A stretch of 64,000 bases of DNA from Pseudomonadota bacterium (GTDB taxonomy: Bacteria > Pseudomonadota > Gammaproteobacteria > Burkholderiales > Burkholderiaceae_E): NCBI GenBank assembly GCA_023389055.1, contig JAEWFA010000015.1:28135-92134 (forward strand), read 5' to 3'. Numbering within the stretch: position 1 is the first letter of the stretch; each line of letters opens with the position of its first letter. The notes beneath the pieces are model-generated. The model was given only the letters and a program-made list of their open reading frames with translations. It made no database searches and was not told the DNA's origin. The translations under genes were made by a program, and so were the position numbers. This document shows positions 50,644-59,541 of the stretch, piece after piece.

Positions 50644-52077
50644 TCAGCCTGCGGTGGGCCGTCCGTAGGCGTCGTCGAAACGGACGATGTCGTCTTCGCC
50701 AAGGTAGTCGCCGCACTGCACCTCGATCATCACGAGCGGCACGACGCCGGGGTTCTCCAGCCGATGCTTCGTTCCGATCGGGATGTACGTGGACTCGTTG
50801 GCGGCGACGAGGTGCTGGCGTTCGTCGCACTGCACCTTCGCCGTGCCGGAGACGACGATCCAGTGCTCGCTGCGGTGATGGTGCATCTGCAGCGACAGCC
50901 TTTGCTTCGGCTTGACCTCGATGCGCTTGATCTTGAAGCGCGGACCCTCCTGCAACACGGTGTACGTGCCCCAGGGCCGCGCGACGGTGCGATGCAGCCG
51001 CGCCGACTCGTGCCCGCTCGACTTCAGCCGGTCGACGATCGCGCGCACCTGCTGGCTCGCGTTCTTGTCGGCGACGAGCAGCGCGTCGGGCGTGTCGACG
51101 ATCAGCAGGTTCTCGACGCCCACCGCGGCGACGAGGCGGTCGTCGCTCTGCACGTGTGTGTTCTTCGCGCCCTGCAGCAGCGCCTCGCCGACGGTGGTGT
51201 TGCCGTCGGCGTCGGGCTCGAGCTGCTCCGACACTGCCTTCCATGATCCGATGTCGCTCCAATGGAACGACGCCGGCAGCACGACGACGCCGTCGGCCTT
51301 CTCCATCACGGCGTAGTCGATCGAGATCTCAGGGCAGGCCGAAAAAGACTGCTCGGCAATCGCGCACTTCTCGTCGGTGGCGTCGGCGCGGCTCGCCTCC
51401 CATGTGGCCTGCGCTGACGCGAGCAATTCGGGGGCGTGCGCCTGCATCGCATCGAGGATCGTCTGCGCGCGAAAGCAGAACATTCCGCTGTTCCAGACGA
51501 AGCCGCCGCCGGCGAGGAATTGCACGGCGCGCGCGGCCTCGGGCTTCTCGACGAAGCGGCGCACCGCACGTGCCTCGCCGGCGAGTTCGTCGCCCATTTC
51601 GATGTAGCCGAAACCGGTTTCGGGGGCGCTCGGGCGAATGCCGAACAGCACGATCGATCCGGCAGCGGCGAGCTCCGCGGCCTGGCGCGCGACCTTGCGG
51701 AACGCCTCCACGTCGGGGATCAGGTGGTCGGCCGGCAGCACGAGGAGGATCGCTTGCGGATCGAAGGCACGAGCCCACAACGCCGCGAGCGCTACCGCAG
51801 GCGCGGTGTTCCGGCCGACCGGCTCGAGCAGTTGCGTGACACGCACGCCGCGGGCCGCGCTGCAGCCGTCGATTTCCTCCCGCGTCTTGAAGAAGTACTC
51901 GCGATTGGTGACGACGGCGGCGCGCGCGCCGTCGGCGAGCGGCAGCGCGCGCTCGAGTGTTCGCTGCAGCAGGCTCGATGCGCCGCCGAGCTTCATGAAC
52001 GGCTTGGGAAACGCCTCGCGCGAGACCGGCCACAGGCGCGTTCCGGCTCCGCCGGACAGGATGACGGGGATCAGCAT
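50644..52077 (-). CDS. manC: Mannose-1-phosphate guanylyltransferase / mannose-6-phosphate isomerase
   Basis: A 477-residue bifunctional enzyme that makes GDP-mannose for surface polysaccharides. The nucleotidyltransferase part begins MLIPVILSGGAGTRLWPVSREAFPKPF and has VGRNTAPAVALAAL, FVEKPEAARA and FHWSDIGSW. The cupin-type isomerase domain starts at about 350 (RPWGTYTVLQEGPRFKIKRIEVKPKQRLSLQMHHHRSEHW). The ATG at 52077 lies 7 bp after a -10 element, suggesting a leaderless mRNA. It heads manC-thpR-phoB-phoR. Confidence 0.95.
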   Translation of the reverse strand: MLIPVILSGGAGTRLWPVSREAFPKPFMKLGGASSLLQRTLERALPLADGARAAVVTNREYFFKTREEIDGCSAARGVRVTQLLEPVGRNTAPAVALAALWARAFDPQAILLVLPADHLIPDVEAFRKVARQAAELAAAGSIVLFGIRPSAPETGFGYIEMGDELAGEARAVRRFVEKPEAARAVQFLAGGGFVWNSGMFCFRAQTILDAMQAHAPELLASAQATWEASRADATDEKCAIAEQSFSACPEISIDYAVMEKADGVVVLPASFHWSDIGSWKAVSEQLEPDADGNTTVGEALLQGAKNTHVQSDDRLVAAVGVENLLIVDTPDALLVADKNASQQVRAIVDRLKSSGHESARLHRTVARPWGTYTVLQEGPRFKIKRIEVKPKQRLSLQMHHHRSEHWIVVSGTAKVQCDERQHLVAANESTYIPIGTKHRLENPGVVPLVMIEVQCGDYLGEDDIVRFDDAYGRPTAG

Positions 52078-52084
52078 CCGGGCA

Positions 52085-52090
52085 ATTGTA
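52085..52090 (-). promoter_or_regulatory. -10 element at the manC start codon
   Basis: On the minus strand TACAAT ends 7 bp before the manC ATG, so transcription would begin at the start codon or one base before it. No ribosome site lies between. No -35 match is evident. Confidence 0.4.
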
Positions 52091-52175
52091 CGGATCGCCG
52101 TTCGGGCGCCGTGCGAAACTTGACACGGTCGACCGCGCGGGCTGTCCGTGCGGTACAGTGGGTTGGAGCGGCAGC

Positions 52176-53204
52176 TTGAAGCAGGCAACGGGGGCGGTGC
52201 TGGTAACGGGCGGAGCCGGGTACATCGGCTCGCATACGGTGGTCGAACTGCTGCAGGCGGGCTGGGACGTCGTCGTCGTCGACAACCTGTCGAACGCCAG
52301 TGCCGAGTCGCTGCGACGCGCACAGGCGATCACCGGCCGCGCGGCGCCGCTGGTCGTCGCGGACATCCGCGACGAGGACGCGCTGCATACCGTCTTCCAT
52401 TCGCGTAGCTTCGACGCCGTGATCCACTTCGCGGGGCTGAAGGCGGTCGGCGAATCGGTGGTCGATCCGCTCTCGTATTACGACAACAACGTCGCCGGAT
52501 CGGTTGCGCTGCTGCGCACGATGGCGGCCGCCGGCGTTCGCCGCATCGTCTTCAGTTCGTCGGCCACGGTCTACGGCGACCCGGATTCGGTTCCGATCCG
52601 CGAGGATGCGCGCGTCGCGCCGACGAACCCCTACGGGTACACGAAGGCGATGATCGAGCGGATCCTGCTCGACCTCGTCGCCGCCGACGCGTCGTGGTCG
52701 GTGGGGATCCTGCGCTATTTCAATCCGGTGGGCGCCCACGAGAGCGGCAGCATCGGCGAGAATCCGCGCGGCGTTCCGAACAACCTGATGCCTTACGTCA
52801 GCCAGGTCGCCGTCGGCCGGCTGCCGCAGCTGTCGGTGTTCGGCGGCGACTGGCCGACGCCGGACGGCACCGGGGTACGCGACTACATCCATGTGGTCGA
52901 CCTCGCCCGTGGGCACCTGGCGGCGCTGGCCCGAACGGCTTCCCACGAGGGCGCGTTCACGGTGAACCTGGGCACCGGCAGCGGATGCTCGGTGCTCGAA
53001 CTGGTGCGCGCATTCGAGAGCGCGAGCGCACGGAAGGTGCCGTACCGCATCGTCGAACGCCGGCCCGGCGACGTTGCGCAATGCTATGCGGATCCCGGGC
53101 TCGCCGAGACGTTGCTCGGGTGGCGCGCCGAATACGGGATCGAAAGGATGTGCGCGGATTCGTGGCGGTGGCAGCAGGCGAATCCGGGCGGGTATGAAGA
53201 GTAA
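52176..53204 (+). CDS. galE: UDP-glucose 4-epimerase
   Basis: A 342-residue short-chain dehydrogenase-type epimerase (UDP-glucose to UDP-galactose). The NAD motif TGGAGYIGSHT is at 11-21. The catalytic Ser/Tyr/Lys set is in FSSSATVYGD and NPYGYTKAMIE. Family segments LRYFNPVGAHESGSIGE and GTGVRDYIHVVDLARGH are present. The start is uncertain. TTG at 52176 with GGAG upstream gives a usual length; GTG at 52197 is also possible. It is divergent from manC, another sugar-nucleotide gene. Confidence 0.92.
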   Translation: MKQATGAVLVTGGAGYIGSHTVVELLQAGWDVVVVDNLSNASAESLRRAQAITGRAAPLVVADIRDEDALHTVFHSRSFDAVIHFAGLKAVGESVVDPLSYYDNNVAGSVALLRTMAAAGVRRIVFSSSATVYGDPDSVPIREDARVAPTNPYGYTKAMIERILLDLVAADASWSVGILRYFNPVGAHESGSIGENPRGVPNNLMPYVSQVAVGRLPQLSVFGGDWPTPDGTGVRDYIHVVDLARGHLAALARTASHEGAFTVNLGTGSGCSVLELVRAFESASARKVPYRIVERRPGDVAQCYADPGLAETLLGWRAEYGIERMCADSWRWQQANPGGYEE

Positions 53205-53213
53205 GCCGCGTTT

Positions 53214-53351
53214 CTACAGGGTGCTCACGTCCACCTCGGGAAAGGTCTTCTCGAACACGCCGTTTCCGTCGGCGTCGAGTTCGACAGTCAAGTGATCCGG
53301 CGACGATACGACGGCGCGCGCATTGCTCGACGCAGCCCCGGTGATGCGCAT
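53214..53351 (-). other. Short open frame with a calcium-loop-like motif, possible gene fragment
   Basis: The minus strand encodes 45 residues ending PDHLTVELDADGNGVFEKTF then PEVDVSTL. The pattern DADGNGVFE resembles the C-terminal calcium-like repeats of secreted proteins, so it may be the tail of a lost gene. There is no ribosome site and the ATG is weak. The rest of the 200-bp gap after galE holds only a hairpin. Confidence 0.25.
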
Positions 53352-53375
53352 CGCGCGCGCCGCGCGTTGGGAGCG

Positions 53376-53398
53376 GCGCGCCCCTGCCAGGGGCGCGC
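53376..53398. other. GC-rich hairpin between convergent genes
   Basis: A perfect 10-bp stem (GCGCGCCCCT with its complement) around a 3-base loop lies just after the end of the small gene at 53405 (minus). No T-run is present on either strand. It probably helps end transcripts of the convergent genes. Confidence 0.4.
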
Positions 53399-53404
53399 GG
53401 CACG

Positions 53405-53677
53405 TCAGTGCTTCGTGCGGTCCTTGCGCAGCGCCGGATCCTCGCCTTTCGAACGCGCCTTGCCCTCCTTCTCGGCCTTCTCCATCTGGCGCGCTTCGTC
53501 GTCGTTGCGCGGCGCGGCGTCGCGCATCGCCTCGTCGACCTTGCCCGATTCGATGAACTGCTCGACGTCCTTGCGGTAGTGGCGCGCGGCTTCGTAGTCG
53601 CCTTCGCCCTGCACGCGAGGATGGCCCTTCGCGGTGTTGCCGGTGTTGCCGGGTTGCGGCGCTTTCTCGTGCTTCAT
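53405..53677 (-). CDS. Small hydrophilic conserved-type protein
   Basis: A 90-residue, highly charged protein with no membrane segment (KGHPRVQGEGDYEAARHYRKDVEQFIESGKVDEAMRDAAP...). Its Gly/Asn-rich N-terminus and Lys/Glu-rich C-terminus suggest disorder. Short hydrophilic proteins of this kind (GEGDYEAAR-x-Y) occur often in Burkholderiales, with no role known to me. The ATG at 53677 has a GAGGAG site. The gap to panC (53678-53932) shows no supported gene. Confidence 0.7.
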   Translation of the reverse strand: MKHEKAPQPGNTGNTAKGHPRVQGEGDYEAARHYRKDVEQFIESGKVDEAMRDAAPRNDDEARQMEKAEKEGKARSKGEDPALRKDRTKH

Positions 53678-53932
53678 GGTGCTCTCCTCGTGCGATCGCC
53701 TGACGCGATCGGAGTGCGGGTTGCGCAAGCCGGAGGCCCGCGTGGCCACCGTGGCGCTGCGGCGCGGCGCCCCGCCTTCGTTGCGCGCGCGGAAAAGAAA
53801 CGAATCGGCGCGCGCAAGGTCGAGGAGGCGATGAAATGCGCGGAATCGATGCGTTTGCGCGCTCGTCAGCGAGCCTGCAGGAACTGCGCGCCGGCCCCCG
53901 CGGCGCGCAGCGGCGACCGGCGTCGCTGCTCG

Positions 53933-54865
53933 TCAGAACTCGACGTTGTCGATCAGCCGCGTGCTGCCTATCCGGGCGGCGCCCAGCGCGACCAGCGCCT
54001 CGGACTGCCTCAGGTCTTCGGCGCCCGGCACGCCGAGATCTTCGCGCCTGCGCACGACGAGGTAGTCGGGCGCCCACCCTCGCGAGCGCAATGCGTCGAC
54101 CGCTTCGCGCTCGGCAGCAGCCAACGCATCGCGCATATCGTCTGCGCCGGCGCCAGCGTTGGCATCGGCGGCTTCAGGCGCCGCCCCCGATCCGGCCGGG
54201 GCCGCGCCGGACGCTGCTGCGAGGCCGATCTCACGCGCGCGCTCGATGAGCGCGACCAGCGCTCGATGCAGCGCCGGTGCCTCGGTGCGCTCGCGCGCAT
54301 CGAGGTAGCCGTTGCGCGACGACATCGCCAGGCCGTCGCTCTCGCGCGAAGTCTTGCCGGCGACGATGCGGATCGGCAAGGCGAACTGCTCGACCATCGT
54401 CCGAACGACCAGCAACTGCTGGTAGTCCTTTCGCCCGAACACGGCGACGGCCGGTTGCACGCAGCCGAAGAGCTTCAGCACGACGGTGGCCACGCCTTCG
54501 AAGAATCCGGGGCGGCAAGCGCCTTCGAGGATGTCGCCCAGGCCCGGCGGCGTCGACACGCGAAAGGTCTGCGGCACCGGATAGAGCTCATTTTCGTCGG
54601 GCGCGAAGACGAGGTCGCAGCCGGCGGTGCGCAGCGCTTGGCAGTCGCTTTCGAAGGTGCGCGGGTAGCGTCCGAAATCCTCGCTGGGGCCGAACTGCAG
54701 GCGGTTGACGAAAATGCTCGCAACCACCGGATGGCCGTGCGCCCTCGCGATTCGCACCAGCGAGAGGTGCCCTTCGTGCAGGTTGCCCATCGTCGGCACG
54801 AAGGCGGTGCGCGTGCTGCCGTCGAGCGCCTCGCGCAGGTCGGCGATGCGCTCGATCACGCGCAT
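53933..54865 (-). CDS. panC: Pantothenate synthetase
   Basis: A 310-residue enzyme that joins pantoate and beta-alanine with ATP. The nucleotide motif is in VPTMGNLHEGHLSLVR. FVNRLQFGPSEDFGRYPRT, VFGRKDYQQLLVVRTMV and SSRNGYLDARER are family blocks. A roughly 35-residue Ala/Gly/Asp-rich insert at about 214-245 makes it longer than the usual about 280 residues. The ATG at 54865 is 3 bp after the dck stop, so the genes are coupled. panB is not in the window. Confidence 0.94.
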   Translation of the reverse strand: MRVIERIADLREALDGSTRTAFVPTMGNLHEGHLSLVRIARAHGHPVVASIFVNRLQFGPSEDFGRYPRTFESDCQALRTAGCDLVFAPDENELYPVPQTFRVSTPPGLGDILEGACRPGFFEGVATVVLKLFGCVQPAVAVFGRKDYQQLLVVRTMVEQFALPIRIVAGKTSRESDGLAMSSRNGYLDARERTEAPALHRALVALIERAREIGLAAASGAAPAGSGAAPEAADANAGAGADDMRDALAAAEREAVDALRSRGWAPDYLVVRRREDLGVPGAEDLRQSEALVALGAARIGSTRLIDNVEF

Positions 54866-54868
54866 CGG

Positions 54869-55534
54869 TCAGTCTCCGACGTTGAAGAAGCTGCGCCGCC
54901 CGCGCATCTCGGCGAGCTGGCGCACGAGCACGGCGAAGTCTTCGTCGCGATCGATCGGGTTCAGGTGCTCGGTGTTCACGATCAGCAGCGGGGCCGCGTC
55001 GTAATGATGGAAGTAACGACTGTACCCCTCGGCGAGTTCGCGCAGGTACGTCTCGGAGATCGCCGATTCCATCTCGACGCCGCGCTTGCGAACGCGCTCG
55101 ACCAGCGTGTCGGGCTGCGCCTGGAGGTAGATCACCAGATCGGGTGTCGGTGCCTGCGGGCGCAGGCTCTCGAAGATCTGCCGGTACAGCGCCAGTTCGT
55201 CGTCGCCCAGCGTCAGGCGTGCGAACAACGGATCCTTGTCGAGCAGGAAGTCGCCTACGGCCGACTGCGAGAACAGCTCCTGCTGCGCGAGGTCGCGCAA
55301 CTGGTTCACGCGCTGGAAAAGGAAGAACAGCTGCGTGGGCAATGCGTAGCGGCGCGCGTCGCGGTAGAAGCGCTCGAGGAACGGATTGGCGGTCGGATCC
55401 TCGAGCACGAGCTTCGCGCCGAAGCGGTCGGCGAGCCTGCGCGCGAGCGAAGTCTTGCCGGCGCCTATCGGGCCCTCGACGACGATGTGGCGGTATTTCT
55501 CGAACGGGGAGGGCGCGACGGCAGTGACGGTCAT
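54869..55534 (-). CDS. Deoxynucleoside kinase
   Basis: A 221-residue kinase of the dCK/dGK family that phosphorylates deoxynucleosides. The P-loop GPIGAGKTS is at 21-29. The ERS-like region is in GDFLLDKDPLFARLTL, and the lid region is in VERVRKRGVEMESAI. The ATG at 55534 overlaps the stop of the upstream DUF486 gene by 4 bp. Its place between folK and panC matches the order common in this lineage. Confidence 0.9.
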   Translation of the reverse strand: MTVTAVAPSPFEKYRHIVVEGPIGAGKTSLARRLADRFGAKLVLEDPTANPFLERFYRDARRYALPTQLFFLFQRVNQLRDLAQQELFSQSAVGDFLLDKDPLFARLTLGDDELALYRQIFESLRPQAPTPDLVIYLQAQPDTLVERVRKRGVEMESAISETYLRELAEGYSRYFHHYDAAPLLIVNTEHLNPIDRDEDFAVLVRQLAEMRGRRSFFNVGD

Positions 55535-55881
55535 GAGCGGAATGCGAAATAGACGGCGCCGAGCAGGCACAACGCCGCCCACAGATGGTCGAGCTTCAGC
55601 GATTGCCCCATGTAGAGCAGCGCGAACGGCGCGAAGACGGTCAGCGTGATCACTTCCTGCAGGATCTTCAGCTGCGGCAGCGTGAAGTGGGCGTAGCCGA
55701 TGCGATTGGCGGGCACCTGCAACAGGTATTCGAAGAACGCGATTCCCCAGCTCGCCATCGCGGCGAGCCACCATGGTCGCGACGCAAGGTCCTTCAGGTG
55801 CGCGTACCACGCGAACGTCATGAACACGTTCGACGCGACCAGCAGGCCGATCGTCTGCAGCGGGACGGGAAGGGCATTCAT
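55531..55881 (-). CDS. DUF486/DMT-family small membrane protein
   Basis: A 116-residue protein with four hydrophobic segments (about 9-27, 36-52, 70-90 and 96-114). The sequence VASNVFMTFAWYAHLKDL and VPANRIGYAHFTLPQLKILQEVITLTVFAPFALLYM is typical of DUF486 proteins. Transport function is presumed from the drug/metabolite transporter fold. The ATG at 55881 overlaps the folK stop. Confidence 0.88.
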   Translation of the reverse strand: MNALPVPLQTIGLLVASNVFMTFAWYAHLKDLASRPWWLAAMASWGIAFFEYLLQVPANRIGYAHFTLPQLKILQEVITLTVFAPFALLYMGQSLKLDHLWAALCLLGAVYFAFRS

Positions 55882-56396
55882 CGGGCGTTTGGCGCGGCGT
55901 AGGGCAGCGCGGCCTCGCGTTCCACGCGTTGTCCGGCGCACGCGCGCAGCAGCGCGCCGACGTTGCCGTGCCCGGGTACGTCGAGCGACGCGTCGAATTC
56001 GGCGAGCGGGGCAAGGGCGAACGCGCGCTCGTGCAGCCGCGGATGCGGCAGTCTCAGCGTCGGCGTATCGAGGAGAATCGGCGTTCCGTCGTCGGCGTGC
56101 CCGAGCAGGAAATCGAGGTCGATTTCGCGCGGTGCGTTGCGCCAGGGGCGCTGGCGCCCCAGCGCCCGTTCGACTTCGAGCAGTGCGTCGAGCAGCGCCT
56201 GCGGCGTGCAGCGCGTGACGAGCTCGGCAGCGGCATTGCGGTAATCGGGCCCGTCGGCGTCGACCGGCGCGCTGCGATACAGCGACGAGCAGCGAACGAC
56301 CTCGGCGTCGGCGAGCGCCTCGAGTTGCCCGAGCGCGCGCACGAAGGTGGACGATGCGTCGCCGAGATTGGCGCCGAGACCGATCCAGGCGCGCAT
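55878..56396 (-). CDS. folK: 2-amino-4-hydroxy-6-hydroxymethyldihydropteridine pyrophosphokinase
   Basis: A 172-residue HPPK of folate synthesis. It begins MRAWIGLGANLGDASSTFVRAL and has SLYRSAPVDADGPDYRNAA and PREIDLDFLLGH, with the metal-binding Asp pair, then LPHPRLHERAFALAPLAEF. The ATG at 56396 is 37 bp after pcnB. Its stop overlaps the next gene. Confidence 0.94.
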   Translation of the reverse strand: MRAWIGLGANLGDASSTFVRALGQLEALADAEVVRCSSLYRSAPVDADGPDYRNAAAELVTRCTPQALLDALLEVERALGRQRPWRNAPREIDLDFLLGHADDGTPILLDTPTLRLPHPRLHERAFALAPLAEFDASLDVPGHGNVGALLRACAGQRVEREAALPYAAPNAR

Positions 56397-56433
56397 CAGG
56401 CGATCCGCGTCGCCGCGCGCGAACGGGGCGCGC

Positions 56434-57855
56434 TCATCGCGCCGCGTCGTCTTGCGCCGCACCCGCGTCGACGGATCGGTCGTCGGTGTGCATCGCGGTC
56501 GGCACGGAATCGTCGCCGCCTGCCGCTTCGGACGATGGGCTGCGCTTGCGACTGCGCCGCTTGCGCTTCTTCGCCGCGCCGGGGCCGGGCGCCGCACGCT
56601 CGAGCATCGCCTGTCGTTGCGGCGCATCGGCCTGCCAGAAATCGTGCCACCACTGACCCAGCTCGGCGGGGACCTCGCCCGAGTCGCAGCGCAGCAGCAG
56701 GAAGTCCCAGCCGGCGCGAAAGCGCGGGTGCGCGACGAGCGCGTGCGGCGAGCGGCCGGAGCGGCGATCGAAGCGCGGCTGCATCATCCAGATCTCGCGC
56801 ATGTCGCCGATGAAGCGACGCTGGATCGCCAGTCGCCCGGCCTGCTCGTCGAGCACCGAGTCGATCGCCGTCGCGAGCGCCGGGATCGAGTGCTCCCCGC
56901 GCGCCGTGGCTTCCTGCCAGCGCACGCGCACCGGCTGCCAGAGCAGCGCGGCGAACAGGAATCCGGGCGACACGCTCTTGTCGGCGAGCACCCGCGCGTC
57001 GGTGGCGGAGAGCGCCGCCTGCACGAAGCGCTCGTCGTCGGGTTGCTCGAGGATGACGTCGAGCATCGGCAGCAGTCCGTGGTGCAGCCCCTGGCGGCGC
57101 AGTTCCTGCAGGCACGGCATCGACTTGCCCGACAGCAGCAGCTTGAGCATTTCGTCGAAGAGCCGCGCCGCCGGGACGTTGTGCAGCAGGTCCTTCAACT
57201 CGCGGATCGGCTGCTGCGTCTTCGGCTCGACGGCGAAGTCGAGCTTGGCCGTGAAGCGGGCCACGCGCAGCATTCGGACCGGGTCTTCGCGGTAGCGGGT
57301 CGACGGGTCGCCGATCATGCGCAGCACGCGCCGCTGCATGTCCTTCACGCCGTCGTGATAGTCGAGCAGCGTGTCCGATACCGGGTCGTAGTAGAGCGCG
57401 TTGATCGTGAAGTCTCGCCGGGCGGCGTCCTCGGCCTGCGTTCCCCAGACGTTGTCGCGCAGCACGCGACCGTGCTCGTCGGTTTCGGAGGCCGGCTGCA
57501 TCGAGCGGAACGTGGACACCTCGATCGTGTCGCGACCGTGCAGCACGTGCACGATCTGGAAGCGCCGCCCGATGATCCGCGAGCGCCGAAAGAGCTTGCG
57601 CACCTGCTCGGGCGTGGCGTCGGTGGCCACGTCGAAGTCCTTCGGCTTCAGTCCGAGCAGCAAGTCGCGCACCCCGCCGCCGACGATCCACGCCTGGAAG
57701 CCGCCCTGCTGCAGCGTTTCGCAGGTGCGAACCGCTGCCTGCGAGACGTCGGCAAGGGGCATGCCCTGCTCGCTGCCCCGGTAGCGCTTCGGGCGCTTGC
57801 GCAGCGGCGAGCGCGCGGTCTTCGCCAGCATCCGGTCGATGAGCTGGCGGATCAT
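56434..57855 (-). CDS. pcnB: Poly(A) polymerase PcnB
   Basis: A 473-residue class II nucleotidyltransferase that adds A-tails to RNA. The head motif GGGVRDLLLGLKPKDFDVATDATP has catalytic Asp73 and Asp75. RRSRIIGRRFQIVHV, RRDFTINALYYDP and REDPVRMLRVARF follow, as in PcnB and CCA enzymes. The basic tail (KKRKRRSRKRS) and the arginine-rich N-terminus favour PcnB over the CCA-adding enzyme. The ATG at 57855 overlaps the HAD-gene stop. Confidence 0.93.
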   Translation of the reverse strand: MIRQLIDRMLAKTARSPLRKRPKRYRGSEQGMPLADVSQAAVRTCETLQQGGFQAWIVGGGVRDLLLGLKPKDFDVATDATPEQVRKLFRRSRIIGRRFQIVHVLHGRDTIEVSTFRSMQPASETDEHGRVLRDNVWGTQAEDAARRDFTINALYYDPVSDTLLDYHDGVKDMQRRVLRMIGDPSTRYREDPVRMLRVARFTAKLDFAVEPKTQQPIRELKDLLHNVPAARLFDEMLKLLLSGKSMPCLQELRRQGLHHGLLPMLDVILEQPDDERFVQAALSATDARVLADKSVSPGFLFAALLWQPVRVRWQEATARGEHSIPALATAIDSVLDEQAGRLAIQRRFIGDMREIWMMQPRFDRRSGRSPHALVAHPRFRAGWDFLLLRCDSGEVPAELGQWWHDFWQADAPQRQAMLERAAPGPGAAKKRKRRSRKRSPSSEAAGGDDSVPTAMHTDDRSVDAGAAQDDAAR

Positions 57856-58667
57856 TCGAACAGGCGCATCGTTCGCCAGCCGCGTTCGCGTGCGAGCGCG
57901 GCCAGCCGGTCGTCGGGATTGGTCGCCACCGGGTCGGTGACGCGTTCGAGCAGCGGCACGTCGTTGGCCGAGTCGCTGTAGAAATGCGAGCGCGCGAAGC
58001 CGTCCCAGGAGCGGCCGAGCGACGCGAGCCATTCGGCAGTGCGCTGCACCTTTCCTTCGCGAAACGACGGTGTCCCGAGCGGGCGCCCGGTGTAGCGTCC
58101 GTCGGCGGTTTCGATGCGCGTGGCGATCAGGTGCTCGATGCCGAACTCGGCGGCGATCGGCCGGGTGACGAATTCGTTGGTTGCGGTGACGATTGCGCAG
58201 AGATCGCCCCGCGTGCGGTGATGCTCGACCAGCGCGCGCGCAGCGTCGACGATGCGCGGACGGATCACCTCGTCGAGGAAGCGCTCGCGCCAGGCATCGA
58301 GGCGGGCGACCGGATGCGCGGCGAGCGGCGCGAGCTGGAACGCGAGGAACTCGAGAATGTCCAGCGTTCCCGCGTGATACTGCTCGAAGAATTCGTCGTT
58401 GCGTCGGTCATACTCGGCGCCGTCGACGACGCCCAGCCGGATCAGGAATCGCGCCCACTCGTAGTCGCTGTCGATCGGCAACAGCGTGTAGTCGAGGTCG
58501 AAGAGCGCCAGGTTCGCCGGCGTAGCTCCCGGCTGCGCGAAGGCGGGGCGCGCCGGGCTTGCCGGCGAGGTCGGCGAGGTCGGCGCGGGCGGATCGGGCG
58601 GGGAGGCGTCGGCAGGCGCGGGGCCGGGGTCGCGGTTTCGGGCGGAAACGTTCGTCACGGTCGGCAT
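57852..58667 (-). CDS. HAD-IB family phosphatase (SerB-like)
   Basis: A 271-residue HAD hydrolase. The nucleophile motif is ALFDLDYTLLPIDSDYEW (D57 and D59), motif II IVTATNEFVTRPIA, and motifs III/IV GKVQRTAEWL then HFYSDSANDVPLLERV. It fits the HAD-IB subfamily seen next to pcnB in this lineage; the substrate is unknown. The first about 48 residues are a Pro/Ala/Ser-rich low-complexity tail. The ATG at 58667 overlaps the hda stop by one base. Confidence 0.87.
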   Translation of the reverse strand: MPTVTNVSARNRDPGPAPADASPPDPPAPTSPTSPASPARPAFAQPGATPANLALFDLDYTLLPIDSDYEWARFLIRLGVVDGAEYDRRNDEFFEQYHAGTLDILEFLAFQLAPLAAHPVARLDAWRERFLDEVIRPRIVDAARALVEHHRTRGDLCAIVTATNEFVTRPIAAEFGIEHLIATRIETADGRYTGRPLGTPSFREGKVQRTAEWLASLGRSWDGFARSHFYSDSANDVPLLERVTDPVATNPDDRLAALARERGWRTMRLFE

Positions 58668-59392
58668 TATGAAGGCAGCGCCGCGTCGCCGCCGGCGCGC
58701 TGCGGCGGCGCGCCGGCAGCGTTCTCCTGCAGCAACTCGCGCAACAGCGGCAGCGTGATTGCGCGTCGGCGCTCGAACGCGCGACGGTCCAGCGCGTCGA
58801 AGGTGCGCAGCAGCGCGCGAATGTCGCGCGACGTGTGCGCGATCAGCCAGGGAATCACGTCGGCGGCCACGGTGACGCCGCGTTCGCGCGCGACGCGCTC
58901 GAGCGCTGCCGACTTCTCCTGGTCGTCGAGCAGCTGGAGCCGGAAGACGAGGCCCGAACCCAGCCGGGTGCGAAGGTCGTCGCGAACCGCGAGCGCCACG
59001 GGCGGCTGGCTGCCGCTGGCCAGCACCGTGCCTTGCGGGTGCGCGCGCATTCGGTTGATCAGGTGGAACAGCAGCGACTGCCGCGCTTCGTCGAGGCGTT
59101 CGACGTCGAGCACGGCGACCACTGCGGGTCTTTCGCCGGCGTCGGAGACCTGGGCCTCGAATGCGTCCAGCGGCGCGTCGGCGGCGAGCGCGCGACCGTC
59201 GTCGGCGGCAGCGAGCGCCAGATGCGTCTTTCCGCAGCCGGGCTCGCCCCACAGGTAGACGAGGGGAACGCTCGCGCCTTGCGCTCGGCGCAACGCCCGC
59301 AGGCACGCGAGCGCCTCGCCGTTGCGGCCGGCGACGAAGTTCTCCAGCGTCGGGGCTTCGACGCGGTGCAGGTCGAGCGCGATCTGATGCAT
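58667..59392 (-). CDS. hda: DnaA regulatory inactivator Hda
   Basis: A 241-residue DnaA-like AAA+ protein without the DNA-binding domain. The clamp-binding motif QIALDL lies at residues 3-8. Walker A GEPGCGKTH is at 49-57, and the Walker B-like segment is VVAVLDVERLDE. With the beta clamp it drives ATP hydrolysis on DnaA to prevent re-initiation. It starts at ATG 59392, divergent from purM. Confidence 0.92.
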   Translation of the reverse strand: MHQIALDLHRVEAPTLENFVAGRNGEALACLRALRRAQGASVPLVYLWGEPGCGKTHLALAAADDGRALAADAPLDAFEAQVSDAGERPAVVAVLDVERLDEARQSLLFHLINRMRAHPQGTVLASGSQPPVALAVRDDLRTRLGSGLVFRLQLLDDQEKSAALERVARERGVTVAADVIPWLIAHTSRDIRALLRTFDALDRRAFERRRAITLPLLRELLQENAAGAPPQRAGGDAALPS

Positions 59393-59437
59393 CGGGGCGC
59401 GCGTGCGGATACGGGGATCGGCCCGCAGGCGAGCGGC

Positions 59438-59443
59438 TACAAT
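59438..59443 (+). promoter_or_regulatory. -10 element for purM
   Basis: TACAAT lies about 98 bp before the purM ATG in the hda-purM gap. The -35 at 17 bp spacing is poor (GGATCG). Confidence 0.35.
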
Positions 59444-59541
59444 CGTCCGAACCGATTGCGGACCGGCGCCGGCGCGCGTGCGGTCCGCCATTCTATCGGG
59501 CGCCGTCGGTCCGGCGCCCCCAGTCACGAGCCGGATTCCTC

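Noticed and set aside
52120..52125. Perfect TTGACA as a -35 for galE
   Set aside because: The nearest -10 candidate (TACAGT, 52154) is 28 bp away, too far for a normal promoter.
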